From JBCCXL01 sp039191605 (GTDB taxonomy: Bacteria; Acidobacteriota; Thermoanaerobaculia; Multivoradales; JAHZIX01): 64,000 nt of DNA. Each line of letters starts with the position of its first letter. Position 1 is the stretch's first letter. Below are positions 1 to 7,898 of this stretch, piece after piece. The stretch spans positions 248,001-312,000 of the forward strand of contig JBCCXL010000003.1 in NCBI GenBank assembly GCA_039191605.1. The letters run 5' to 3'. A model generated the notes under the pieces. That model ran no database searches. It saw only the letters and a program-made list of their open reading frames with translations, and was not told where the DNA came from. A program made the position numbers and the translations under genes.

Positions 1-156
1 CAGGTCTATGACGAGATCGAGGAGGAGCTGCGCAGCCAATACCTGCTGGCATACACTTCGAACAACGATTTGGAGCCTGGAACCTACGTGGAGGTGGAAG
101 TGAAGGTAGATCGCCGAGGAGTGGATGCGCGCACCGTGCGGGGTGTTTATCAATGA
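1..156 (+). CDS. VWFA-related protein, C-terminal end (partial)
   Basis: Open at the left window edge; the last 51 codons are visible and end in TGA at 154-156. The residues read as the C-terminal part of a von Willebrand A-type domain: an amphipathic helix with EIEEELRSQYLLAY, then a strand pair ending in VEVEVKVDRRG. The 'E-L-R-x-Q-Y-L-L-x-Y' segment followed by a short basic strand is typical of the VWFA-related proteins that are abundant in Acidobacteriota (family knowledge). The stop overlaps the start of the next gene (ATG at 153), so the two are probably translationally coupled. Function is unknown; these proteins are usually exported and may bind metal or protein ligands. The N-terminus, signal peptide and MIDAS motif lie outside the window. 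Confidence 0.7.
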   Translation, partial: QVYDEIEEELRSQYLLAYTSNNDLEPGTYVEVEVKVDRRGVDARTVRGVYQ

Positions 157-896
157 AGCTGCTCGGCCGGTGGCAGTTCATCAGGCTCGAGAGGTACCTG
201 CGTGGAGTCTTCTCCTCCCCGCTGGCCTGCTTGACGGCAGTCATGCTGGCGAGTTTCGCCTCCTCACCAGTGGGGGCGGAGACCTTCGTCTTCGAGCGGG
301 TGAACTCGACCTTCGATCGATCGGGGATGACCTTTGCCCCGGTGACCGCCGGCGCCTTGACGGTGAATCTCTCCTCCCCGCGGAATGAGGTCACGATTCT
401 CGAGCACGAGGTTCGTCTGGCGCCGCTGGGGCGAGGGCGTCACGCGGTGCGGGTGGAGGTCGAGGTGGAAGGTTTCGGCGAGCTCCTGGCGCTGCTCAGC
501 GTGGGCGACAACGAAAGTGAGCTGAGTGACGAGGTGCTGGTTCCGCGGCAGCGGGTGGAGGTCGTCGGCCTGGTCAGCCTGGAGTCACGACCGGCGGGTT
601 TCGTGGTGGAGATTCACGAGCTGCCGGATACCGTGGATGTCGCCATCGATAGCGGCCTTGCCGGTCGCCTGGCGAATACCTGTCGGCGCCTGGCGGGCCT
701 GATGCCGCTCCTGCTGCCCTGTGACCGCCTGGAGTCTGCGCTAGCCAAGGCTACGCTGCCGCTGCCCCCTTCCGGGCACCGCTTCTTGATCCCTAACGAC
801 CTGCTGACGGACGCGGACCGCCAGCGTCTCGCCGCCTATCTCGGTGAGCCCACAGGGGCCACCGCGGATCCGCCTTCGGCTCAGGGCTCGCCGTAG
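153..896 (+). CDS. Hypothetical exported protein
   Basis: 247 residues. The N-terminus has basic residues, then a hydrophobic stretch around residues 20-42 ending in SSPVGAET, consistent with a cleavable signal peptide. The mature part is beta-strand-rich (for example VEVEVEGFGELLALLSVG) and has a lone cysteine pair near residues 175-190. I do not recognise the family. It starts inside the stop codon of the VWFA-related gene, so it is likely co-expressed with it and could be its partner or an accessory factor (inference). Its last 16 bases overlap the 3' end of the convergent TRAP-type gene. The reading frame shows no disruption. Confidence 0.6.
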   Translation: MKLLGRWQFIRLERYLRGVFSSPLACLTAVMLASFASSPVGAETFVFERVNSTFDRSGMTFAPVTAGALTVNLSSPRNEVTILEHEVRLAPLGRGRHAVRVEVEVEGFGELLALLSVGDNESELSDEVLVPRQRVEVVGLVSLESRPAGFVVEIHELPDTVDVAIDSGLAGRLANTCRRLAGLMPLLLPCDRLESALAKATLPLPPSGHRFLIPNDLLTDADRQRLAAYLGEPTGATADPPSAQGSP

Positions 897-2020
897 CAGG
901 AGGTGGCGTAGGCCAGCTCGGCGGTGCTGAACCAGCGCTGTGCCTGGCGCCGGGTCTGCCGCCAGGCGTCGTAGACCTTCCGATAGCCGGGATCTTGGGC
1001 CGCCAGCTCTTCGTAGAGCTCGAAGGCGGCGCTCTTGGCGGCCTGTAGGACGTCGTCCGGGAAGCGCTGCAGCGTGACCTCTCCGCTCGCCGTCAGCCGT
1101 TCCAGGGCTGCGGGATTGCGGTCATCGTAGCGCGCCTGCATTATCAGACCGGACTCCTGCGTGGCGGCCTCGAAGAGCTGCTGATACTCCAGCGGTAGCT
1201 CGTCCCAGGCCTTGCGGTTGACCAAGAAGCTCAGGGACGGGCCTGGCTCCCACCAGCCGGGATAGTGGTAGAAGCGGGCGACCTTGTGGAAGCCGAGCTT
1301 CTCATCGTCGTAGGGTCCGACCCACTCGGTGGCATCGATGGCGCCGCGCTCCAGCGCCGGATAGATATCTCCTCCGGCCAGCACCTGAACCGTCGCTCCG
1401 AGCCGGTCCATCACCTGGCCACCGAGGCCAGGAATGCGGATCTTCAGCCCCCGCAGCTGCTCGAGGGAGGTCACCGGCTGCTTGAACCAACCGCCCATTT
1501 GGGCTCCCGTGTTGCCGCCGGGAAAGGAGATCACGCCGAAGTCGGCGTAGAGCTCACGCATCAGCTCCAGGCCGCCGCCTTCGCTGAGCCAGGCGGTCTG
1601 CTGGCGCGAGGTGAGGCCGAAGGGGACGCAGCAATCGAAGGCGAGGGCAGGATTCTTGCCGGTGAAGTAATAGCCGGCGGTGTGGGCTACCTGCACGGTA
1701 TTCTTCTGCGCGGCGTCGAGCACCTGGAAGGGGGGAACCAGCTCGCCGGCGGGATAGACGCGAATTTCGAAGCGCCCGCCGGTGGCGGCGGAGAGCCGCT
1801 CCGCGAGCACGTCGGCCGCCCCGAAGATCGTGTCCAGACCCCGCGGGAAGCTCGACGCGAGGCGCCATCGCACCCGTTTCCCGGTATGGACTGCCGGCGC
1901 GCTCTCCGAGGCGCTGGAGGCGTCCTGGTCAGGCTTGGCGCAGGCGCCCACGACGGTGGCCCCGGCAGCACCTAAGAGGGTGCCTCCAAGGGCGGTACGG
2001 AGGAAGTCACGGCGTTTCAT
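881..2020 (-). CDS. TRAP transporter solute-binding lipoprotein (DctP family)
   Basis: 379 residues from the ATG at 2020, chosen because GGAG lies 8 bases upstream and the protein then begins MKRRDFLRTALGGTLLG. This is a twin-arginine signal followed by a lipobox ending at Cys (VVGAC). The remainder matches the DctP/TakP-type periplasmic receptors: RVYPAGELVPPFQVLDA, then GGNTGAQMGGWF, LRGLKIRIPGLGG and the conserved AIDATEWVGPYDD. These receptors bind carboxylates or keto acids for a QM-type membrane unit. No DctQ or DctM gene lies within this window, so the receptor is an orphan here. A longer frame upstream to 2149 reads through the repeat at 2029-2076 and is less likely to be translated. 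Confidence 0.85.
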   Translation of the reverse strand: MKRRDFLRTALGGTLLGAAGATVVGACAKPDQDASSASESAPAVHTGKRVRWRLASSFPRGLDTIFGAADVLAERLSAATGGRFEIRVYPAGELVPPFQVLDAAQKNTVQVAHTAGYYFTGKNPALAFDCCVPFGLTSRQQTAWLSEGGGLELMRELYADFGVISFPGGNTGAQMGGWFKQPVTSLEQLRGLKIRIPGLGGQVMDRLGATVQVLAGGDIYPALERGAIDATEWVGPYDDEKLGFHKVARFYHYPGWWEPGPSLSFLVNRKAWDELPLEYQQLFEAATQESGLIMQARYDDRNPAALERLTASGEVTLQRFPDDVLQAAKSAAFELYEELAAQDPGYRKVYDAWRQTRRQAQRWFSTAELAYATSCYGEP

Positions 2021-2028
2021 CACAAGAT

Positions 2029-2076
2029 CTCCGAATACTGAGGGCTCCGAATGCTGAGGGCTCTGAATGCTGAAAA
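2029..2076. repeat. 16-bp tandem repeat, three copies
   Basis: Three adjacent 16-base units (2029-2044, 2045-2060, 2061-2076) built on CTCCGAATGCTGAGGG, the first two differing at one base and the third at several. They lie in the untranslated leader of the TRAP receptor gene, with the proximal unit supplying its ribosome binding site. Confidence 0.85.
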
Positions 2077-2295
2077 CTGAGCGTGCGCTCTCCTCGGGAT
2101 TTCTCTGCAGGCTGGAGCGAAAAGCTGGTTGGGGAGCGTCGAGGCGCAAATCGTATCAGGGGATTTCCTTCGCCAAGGGGCGAGTTGCTGTGGAAAGCCA
2201 GTACAATAGTAGATCCCTAGACTTTCGGCTATTTCACTGAACGCCGGAACCTCTGCATAGCGCGAGAGTTAAACTCCTAAGGTCTCCTGACAACC

Positions 2296-2784
2296 ATGGC
2301 TCGCGGCACACGAAAACACCTCTTTCTCATCCACGGCAAGGATTCCACCCTAAGCCGTGATGCGGAGGGTTTTCTGCAATCTCTCGGGGTGACGCCAATT
2401 CGGCTCGCGGAGAACTCAGAGCAAACGGTGGTCGATCGATTCGAGCACTATGCCTCCAATGCCTATGCGGTGATTTTGCTTTCGGCGACCCAGGGCTCCC
2501 AAATTCCTAGCGCGAACCATCTTTTTCAGCTCGGCTTCTTTGTCGGCAAGCTGGGCCGCCGCTACGTCACCGCCATTCACCGAGATCGCCTGGAGCTTCC
2601 GTCGGAGCTGCAGGGCGTTCTCTGCGTACCCTACGACGAGATCGGCATCTGGAAATTCGCCCTAGTACGAGATCTGGTGGCGGCGGGCTTCGCCGTGGAG
2701 AGCAAGCTGGCGGTCTATCGCCCGAAGCGTCCAGAGCAATACGCTACCGTGCGCACCCTGGTTCGCAGCTCTGGAGAAGGCTGA
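2296..2784 (+). CDS. Stand-alone TIR-like nucleotide-binding domain protein (PF10137/CAP12-TIR type)
   Basis: 162 residues covering essentially one domain. It follows the pattern of the predicted nucleotide-binding TIR-like family found in CBASS/Pycsar-type defence effectors: HLFLIHGKD at residues 8-16, LQSLGVTPIRLAE at 28-39, AVILLSATQG around 58-67, NHLFQLGFFVGKLGRR at 74-89, and LPSELQGV at 101-108. Family members act as NAD+ glycohydrolases when activated through a fused sensor domain. Here there is no fused sensor and no neighbouring cyclase. The motif that normally reads F-E-L-G reads F-Q-L-G (Gln78), and the usual DD-G motif is also altered. It may therefore be a binding-only or inactive version. 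A -10-like TACAAT occurs at about 2211, but I see no convincing -35. Confidence 0.72.
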   Translation: MARGTRKHLFLIHGKDSTLSRDAEGFLQSLGVTPIRLAENSEQTVVDRFEHYASNAYAVILLSATQGSQIPSANHLFQLGFFVGKLGRRYVTAIHRDRLELPSELQGVLCVPYDEIGIWKFALVRDLVAAGFAVESKLAVYRPKRPEQYATVRTLVRSSGEG

Positions 2785-2823
2785 CCCGCGCTCACCACCG
2801 GTAGGCGGGTGCCTCTGCCGTAT

Positions 2824-4023
2824 CTAAACGGCTTCTGGGGCGAAGACCCGGAAGGCCTTCTTGCGCAGGCATACCTTGATCGGCGTGCCGGGGGTGGAGC
2901 TATCGCTGGAGAGCTCTCGCACGTGCAATGTCTCGTCGGTCTCGGTGCGGACCTCGGTCAGTAGATCGTGACCGAAGAAGCGCCGTCGGTAGACCTGCCC
3001 GCGAATCCCCTCGGAATGTCCTTGGGGCATGATGGCGAGATCTTCTGGTCGCACGAAGAGCCGACCGGGGCCATCCTCTGCGTCACTGAAGGCAACACCA
3101 TAGGCGCAGCGGACCATGCCTTGGCTGACCTCGCAGTCCAGCAGCTGCCCTTCACCGATGAAGGTGGCGACCTCCAGGGTTTCCGGGTAGTGATAAACCT
3201 GCTCCGGTGGGCCGACCTGAAGCACTTGGCCTTCGCGCATAACGGCAATTCGATCCGCCAGGGATAGAGCTTCTTCTTGATCGTGGGTCACCAGCACGGC
3301 GGTAGCGCCGGCGCGCTGGAGGATCTCCCGCACCTGCTCCCGGACCCGCCCTCGGAGACTCGCGTCGAGGTTGGCAAAGGGCTCGTCTAGCAGAACGATG
3401 CTGGGAGAGGGAGCCAGAGCCCGGGCGAGGGCGACCCGCTGCTGCTGGCCGCCGGAGAGCTCGTCGGGATAGCGCTTTGCCAGTCGGCCGAGGCCGACCA
3501 GCTCGAGGGCATTCAGCGCGGTTTCCCTCCGGTCGCGGTCGGCATCAATACCGTAGAGCACGTTATCCAGCACCGTCATATGGGGAAAGAGCGCCCCGTG
3601 CTGGAACACCATGCCGACCCTGCGCTTCTCTGGGGGCACACTCTTGCGAAGACTGGCGATCTCTCGGCCTCCCAGCCGAATCGAGCCGGCCGCGGGATCT
3701 TCGAAGCCCGCGATCGTCCTTAGAAGGCTCGTCTTGCCGCAGCCACTGGGTCCGAGCAGGGCGAGAAATTCTCCTTCGAATACGTTCAGCTGCGCTCCCG
3801 CTACGGCAACGACATCACCATAGTGCACCTCGAGTTCGTGAAGCTCCAGCAGCGCTTCTTCGTTTTGCCGAGAGGTGCGGGGCCATTCGTCCTGCACTGG
3901 GTCGTTTGAGCTTCCGTCGATGGAAGAGGTGACGGCCCTTCCAGAAGGCTCGTGGACAAGCTCTTGATTGATCTGCGATGGCGCTGAAGGCGTTTTCATG
4001 ATGCGGGAGCCTGCCGTGGTCAT
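2824..4023 (-). CDS. fbpC: Iron(III) ABC transporter ATP-binding protein
   Basis: 399 residues from ATG at 4023, which overlaps the fbpB stop as ATGA and has GGAGGA 6-7 bases upstream. Walker A GPSGCGKTS lies near residues 91-99. The signature LSGGQQQRVALARAL is followed directly by Walker B IVLLDEPFANLD, and the H-loop is THDQEEA. The C-terminal ~110 residues look like a TOBE domain (LFVRPEDLAI). It powers the FbpB permease at the inner face of the cytoplasmic membrane. An unusual low-complexity extension of roughly 55 residues precedes the ABC domain; a second in-frame ATG at 3999 would shorten it slightly. Assignment to ferric iron rests on the neighbours (fbpA, fbpB, fur) as well as on similarity to FbpC/PotA-type ATPases. 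Confidence 0.92.
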   Translation of the reverse strand: MTTAGSRIMKTPSAPSQINQELVHEPSGRAVTSSIDGSSNDPVQDEWPRTSRQNEEALLELHELEVHYGDVVAVAGAQLNVFEGEFLALLGPSGCGKTSLLRTIAGFEDPAAGSIRLGGREIASLRKSVPPEKRRVGMVFQHGALFPHMTVLDNVLYGIDADRDRRETALNALELVGLGRLAKRYPDELSGGQQQRVALARALAPSPSIVLLDEPFANLDASLRGRVREQVREILQRAGATAVLVTHDQEEALSLADRIAVMREGQVLQVGPPEQVYHYPETLEVATFIGEGQLLDCEVSQGMVRCAYGVAFSDAEDGPGRLFVRPEDLAIMPQGHSEGIRGQVYRRRFFGHDLLTEVRTETDETLHVRELSSDSSTPGTPIKVCLRKKAFRVFAPEAV

Positions 4024-5597
4024 TTTCGCTCCTCCGAAAGGGTCGGGCGAATGATCAACAAGTATACGGGCAGGATAGAGGCTCCCACTAAGCAAAGTGA
4101 AGGAATTGCCGCCTGAGAGTAGATCGCTTCGGAGGCGCCGCTCCAGATTCTCGTAGCGAGGGTCTCGAATCCAATCGGTCGCAGAATGAGGGTTGCGGGC
4201 AGTTCCTTCATGGAGGTCAGGAAAACGAGGCCAAAGGCAGCGGCAATGCCGGGCTTCATGAGAGGCAGGGTGAGGGTCCGCAGGACGTTGAGAGGGCTGT
4301 GCCCGAGGCTGCGGCCGGCCTCCTCATAGCTGGTTGAGATCCCCAGGAGCGCGGATCGCTCCGCCGCCAGGGCCTCCGGCAGGAATCGAATCACGTAGGC
4401 CGCGACCAGAACTGCGAGGGTCTGGTAGATCGGCCGTAAGTATTGGCTCACGAAGAAGACCAGAGACAGGGCGATGACCAGGCCAGGGAGAGCAAAGCCG
4501 GCCGAGGCTCCGCGCTCTACGAGCCTTGCGAAGGGACTGCGGAAGCGCTCCGCCCAGGCAATGATCGGAATCGCTAGCAAGGCTGCAACGAGTCCTGCGA
4601 GGATCGAAACCAAGAGTGAAGAGAAGATCTCTGTTCCCACGCTGCCGATGTCGTTGCCGACCCAAAGGGCGCGTACTGCCCAGTAGATGATGACGCCGAT
4701 GGGAGTGAAGAGGGCGAAGGTCAGCACGGTGCAGAGCCCAAAGATCGATGGCCACTTCCATCTTCCGAGGGGGATAGGGGCGGGAGGTCTTCGGGGGCGG
4801 CTAGGGGCTGGTCGGAAGCGACTGGAGAGCAAAGCATCCACCAACAAGAAGAGCAGGGTCACAGCGACCAGTACCGTCGCCAAGGAGGCTGCATAGGAGC
4901 GATCGATACGTCCCTGGAAAGCGAAGTAGATGGAGTAGGTGAAGGTGTTGTATCGAGTGATAGAGACCGCGCCGAAGTCGCTCAATACATACAGGCTCAC
5001 CAACAGAGAGCCGCTGAGCATCGAGGGCAGGAGCTGGGGGATCACCGCGCTGACGAAGGTTCGCAATCGGGACGCCCCCAGAGCGCGAGAGCTCTCTTCT
5101 AGCGCGGGGTCGAGGTTGCGCAGCGCGGCGATCAGCAGGAGGTAGGTGTAGGGATAGCTGAAGACGGTAAGCGCCATCAGCGCTCCGGAATATCCGTAAG
5201 CGATATCCGGTAGTCGTTCGATCCCTAGGGGAGAGAGCCAGCTCTGTAGATATCCGGTAGGGCGTAGCAGAGCCACCAAGGTAAAGGCCGCAACATAAGA
5301 CGGTAGAACGAGGGGTAAGGCGCCGAGCACCGCCCAGATCCGTCTGCCGGGTAGATCGGTGCGAGTCACCAACCAAGCCATCGGCAGGGCGATGCTCAAG
5401 GTGCAGATGATGGCTCCCGCAACGAGAGCTAGAGTGTTGACCAACAGCTCTATGGTGCTCTGGGCGAGCACTCTCGAGAGATAGGTCTCCCATCCCGGTT
5501 CAGCCGACCGGATAAAGATATAGATCAGCGGCACCGCAACGATCAATGCGGTGCCGCATGCCGGAATTGCGAGGTAGAGAGGGACCTTACGCTGCAT
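4020..5597 (-). CDS. fbpB: Iron(III) ABC transporter permease (fused two-unit type)
   Basis: 525 residues, about twelve hydrophobic segments in two homologous halves. Each half has an EAA-type cytoplasmic loop for contacting the ATPase: EESSRALGASRLRTF in the first and EEAGRSLGHSPLNVLRT in the second. Length and duplicated architecture are normal for FbpB/SfuB-type ferric iron permeases. It is followed by fbpC with a 4-base overlap and preceded by fbpA across a 117-base gap that contains a strong hairpin. The start at 5597 has only a weak ribosome binding site (AAGG about 19 bases upstream), which fits lower expression than fbpA. Confidence 0.92.
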   Translation of the reverse strand: MQRKVPLYLAIPACGTALIVAVPLIYIFIRSAEPGWETYLSRVLAQSTIELLVNTLALVAGAIICTLSIALPMAWLVTRTDLPGRRIWAVLGALPLVLPSYVAAFTLVALLRPTGYLQSWLSPLGIERLPDIAYGYSGALMALTVFSYPYTYLLLIAALRNLDPALEESSRALGASRLRTFVSAVIPQLLPSMLSGSLLVSLYVLSDFGAVSITRYNTFTYSIYFAFQGRIDRSYAASLATVLVAVTLLFLLVDALLSSRFRPAPSRPRRPPAPIPLGRWKWPSIFGLCTVLTFALFTPIGVIIYWAVRALWVGNDIGSVGTEIFSSLLVSILAGLVAALLAIPIIAWAERFRSPFARLVERGASAGFALPGLVIALSLVFFVSQYLRPIYQTLAVLVAAYVIRFLPEALAAERSALLGISTSYEEAGRSLGHSPLNVLRTLTLPLMKPGIAAAFGLVFLTSMKELPATLILRPIGFETLATRIWSGASEAIYSQAAIPSLCLVGASILPVYLLIIRPTLSEERK

Positions 5598-5630
5598 TGC
5601 GGTCTAAGAATATCGCCTTGCCGAAACGAG

Positions 5631-5665
5631 AGAAGCCCAGCGCAAGAATCTTGCGCTGGGCTTCT
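5631..5665 (-). terminator. Perfect 16-bp hairpin between fbpA and fbpB (attenuator or processing site)
   Basis: Bases 5631-5646 and 5650-5665 are exact reverse complements, with a 3-base loop. On the transcribed minus strand the stem is followed by CTCGTTTC rather than a strong T-run, so it should terminate only partly or protect the 3' end of the fbpA message. It sits after the fbpA stop and before the fbpB start, as in many binding-protein operons where the receptor is made in excess. Confidence 0.75.
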
Positions 5666-5714
5666 GGAGTCGAGCTGATGAGGTGCGGCTAGCGGGCCGC
5701 GCCTGCGGAATGAC

Positions 5715-6806
5715 TTAGGGAGTCAAATCAGAGGCCGCGATTGCATCCAGCGCCGCTTCGTAACCGTCAGAAACGGCCCCGAAGTTCACGTCCGGAGAGG
5801 GCAGCTCTTCCAGCGGCGTAAGCCGCGAGTCCGCCGTGACGCTAGCGATCACGGGGTATTCGAAGGTGGTCGTGGAGAAGTAGGTCTGGGCCTCATCGGA
5901 GGTCAGGAAGTCCACCAGCTGCGCGGCCTCGGCACTGCCGCTGTCAATGATGCCGGTACCGGCGAGGTTGACGAAGCTCGCCGCTTCACCGCTCTGGACG
6001 AAGTTCGCTCCTGGCGCCTCGGGGTTTTCGTTCAGGGCGCGCATGAGGTAGTAGTGATTGACCAGCCCGAAGTCGATCTCTCCGGTAATGACCGCTTCCA
6101 CGATGGCGCTGTTCTTGGGATAGATCTGAGCATCGTTCTCGGCGAAGCTCTTAAGCAGGGCCGCGAGGGCTTCCTCACCCTTGATCTCACGGTAGACCGC
6201 CATGTGAGCCTGGAAAGAGCCGTTGTTGGGGGCGACACCAAAGCGCCCCGAGAAGCGAGAATCGCCAACCTCTTCGAGGCTCGCCGGAAGCTGATCCGCG
6301 GTCAGCGCATCGGTGTTGTAGACCACGACTCGGGCGCGGCCGGAGAGACCGATCCAGCGCCCCTCAGGGCCGCGGAAGCGGGCCGGGACTCGATCGAGGA
6401 TCTCCTGCGGCAGCGGCTGGAAAAGACCGGCTTGAGCGAGGGCTCCAAGGGCTGCCAAGTCCTGCCCGATGAAAACGTCCGCCGGAGAAGCGCTGCCCTC
6501 TTCGAGGAGCGTCGCAGCGAGCTCGGCGGTGCCGCCGTAGCGTACCTTCACCTCGACCCCCGACTGCTCCGAGAAGCGATCGATGATCGGCTGGATCAGG
6601 CTCTCGTTGCGGCCGGAGTAGACGGTGAGAGTCTCGCTAGCCGCAGCATCCTGGGCCGTCGCGGACTCCTCGGCTGGAGCGGTTTCGTTGGTGGAGCCGC
6701 CGCAGGCGGCGAGGAAAATCAGCGCAGCGGAAGCGGTGAAGACGGTACAGGCGCGTCTCGCCGCAAAGAGCCAGTTGGGACGAGTCTCGGACGCAGTGGG
6801 GTGCAT
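5715..6806 (-). CDS. fbpA: Iron(III)-binding lipoprotein of ABC transporter
   Basis: 363 residues from ATG at 6806, preceded by GGAGGA; an in-frame ATG at 6818 is the alternative. The N-terminus has a hydrophobic segment with lipobox FLAAC and then an acidic, alanine-rich linker. The mature domain begins LTVYSGRNESLIQPIIDRF, the classic start of class II ferric-binding receptors. It contains VRYGGTAELAATLLEEG and ADVFIGQD, and the tandem tyrosines of FGLVNHYYLMRAL that coordinate Fe3+ in FbpA. It captures ferric iron outside the cytoplasmic membrane for FbpBC. It is the first fbp gene downstream of fur in the same direction, separated by 287 bases. Confidence 0.92.
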   Translation of the reverse strand: MHPTASETRPNWLFAARRACTVFTASAALIFLAACGGSTNETAPAEESATAQDAAASETLTVYSGRNESLIQPIIDRFSEQSGVEVKVRYGGTAELAATLLEEGSASPADVFIGQDLAALGALAQAGLFQPLPQEILDRVPARFRGPEGRWIGLSGRARVVVYNTDALTADQLPASLEEVGDSRFSGRFGVAPNNGSFQAHMAVYREIKGEEALAALLKSFAENDAQIYPKNSAIVEAVITGEIDFGLVNHYYLMRALNENPEAPGANFVQSGEAASFVNLAGTGIIDSGSAEAAQLVDFLTSDEAQTYFSTTTFEYPVIASVTADSRLTPLEELPSPDVNFGAVSDGYEAALDAIAASDLTP

Positions 6807-7075
6807 GGAGTCCTCCATGGATATCGAGAGCAGAGCTTATTTGGGTTTTGGGTTGCGGGGGGGGGAGTCGAGAGACCTCGTCACCAGTGCCGGGACCTCG
6901 CGCTGGAGCTCAGGGCTTTGGAGGGACGAGGGTTCCTGGGAATCACCAGGTGAAGAAGAGGTCGCCTAGTTCTTTGCGTCGGCGGAAAAGGAAGAGAGCT
7001 CCCTTGGAGTCAACGCAGCCAGGAGACGAGACAGTTCGAGGTGTAGCTTTTGAGCTACTAGCCCTGAACCGCGAA

Positions 7076-7105
7076 TGCTTATCGCAGAGATGCTTATCGC
7101 AGAGA
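7076..7105. repeat. 15-bp perfect direct repeat
   Basis: TGCTTATCGCAGAGA occurs twice in tandem (7076-7090 and 7091-7105). The second copy covers the stop codon and last codons of fur. In the rest of the 287-base fur-fbpA spacer I see a small perfect hairpin (7043-7058, GTAGCT stem, no T-run) and a G-run at 6857-6865, but no gene. Confidence 0.85.
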
Positions 7106-7672
7106 CGTAGAGGATCTGCCGATCTCAGCGGAGCGGGCGGTAGTTGATTCTCTCGCGCTGGAGGCTAAGGATAGCCTGCCGATTCGTTGGGGGGCGGGTC
7201 GCGGGAGCGATTTGTCTTCGGCGGACCTCTTCGGCCGCTCTACCGTACGGCTACATTCGCTGCACAGGCTGGTGATCTGAAGGGTGTGCTCCTCCGGAAC
7301 GAAGCCATGGGCTCGGCAAATCTCGATCTGGAGCGCAGAAATTCCGGTGCTGATGAACTCGGCGACTTTTCCACATTGACGGCAATAGAGGTGATCGTGG
7401 CGCTGGCCGGGGTGGATGTGCTCATAGAGAAAGCGATTTCTTCCCAGCCGCTGTTTGCGCACCAGCCCAGCTTCTACCAGAAGCTCCAGGTTGCGGTAGA
7501 CCGTAGCCCGAGAAATCTTCATCTCTTCCTGCTTCATCTTGGAAAGCAGGGTCTCCGCATCGAGGTGACCGTGGTGTGCGTAGATGGCCTCGAAGAGGCG
7601 CATCCGCTCCCGGGTGACTCGATGGCCGTGAGTTCTGAGGTAACTGAGGAATTGCTCTCGTTCTCTTTTCAT
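7094..7672 (-). CDS. fur: Fur family ferric uptake regulator
   Basis: 192 residues from ATG at 7672; an in-frame ATG at 7687 would add MAVAT and has no better ribosome binding site. The winged-helix part has HRVTRERMRLFEAIYAHHG and the recognition helix ISRATVYRNLELLVEAGLV. The dimerisation/metal part has HDHLYCRQCGKVAEF and a second pair CSEC, together forming the structural zinc CxxC...CxxC site. With Fe2+ it should repress iron uptake genes. Context (fbpABC immediately downstream) favours Fur over Zur or PerR. An unusual basic Ser/Arg/Pro-rich tail of about 55 residues follows the last CxxC; normal Fur ends near there. A perfect palindrome lies directly upstream, suggesting autoregulation. 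Confidence 0.9.
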   Translation of the reverse strand: MKREREQFLSYLRTHGHRVTRERMRLFEAIYAHHGHLDAETLLSKMKQEEMKISRATVYRNLELLVEAGLVRKQRLGRNRFLYEHIHPGQRHDHLYCRQCGKVAEFISTGISALQIEICRAHGFVPEEHTLQITSLCSECSRTVERPKRSAEDKSLPRPAPQRIGRLSLASSARESTTARSAEIGRSSTSLR

Positions 7673-7696
7673 CGTTGCCACCGCCATCTTGTGGAG

Positions 7697-7717
7697 TATT
7701 GAGATCTCATCTCAATA
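7697..7717. promoter_or_regulatory. 21-bp perfect palindrome upstream of fur (candidate Fur operator)
   Basis: Nine-base arms TATTGAGAT / ATCTCAATA separated by CTC, 25 bases before the chosen fur start and within the divergent spacer to the gene at 7899. Its size and AT-rich arms resemble Fur/PerR-type operators, though the sequence differs from the enterobacterial Fur box. On the minus strand a TTGGTC and TATTGA pair spaced by 16 bases would place the -10 inside the palindrome. Confidence 0.6.
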
Positions 7718-7732
7718 TCTTTTTTCTATTCT

Positions 7733-7747
7733 GGACCAAAATGGTCC
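7733..7747. promoter_or_regulatory. Second short palindrome upstream of fur
   Basis: Inverted repeat GGACCA-AAA-TGGTCC, 15 bases beyond the first palindrome and overlapping the possible -35 region of fur. A TTGACT hexamer follows on the minus strand at about 7753-7758. It may be a second regulator site or part of a composite operator. Confidence 0.4.
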
Positions 7748-7898
7748 TGTTAGTCAACCATCCCTCTTCGTATTGGCACTCGCCCTACCCTCCGGGAGGG
7801 TTGTGCAGACGGGTTTGAGGAAGCGGTGAAATCGTGCCGCTGCCCTCAACCCCAGCGCTGGCAGGCCTGCTAAGCTGCTGGTAGATGGAGATCTTGAT

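Noticed and set aside
2029..2076. CRISPR-like repeats
   Set aside because: None of the short tandem repeats in the window has spacers or the 24-40 bp repeat length of CRISPR arrays, and no cas genes are present.
2021..2149. N-terminal extension of the TRAP receptor to 2149
   Set aside because: It reads through the 16-bp tandem repeat and would bury the twin-arginine signal 43 residues inside; the ATG at 2020 has the ribosome binding site.
6850..6870. G-run as a sequencing error or recombination hotspot
   Set aside because: Nine consecutive G are present in a non-coding spacer, but nothing in the surroundings supports a function.
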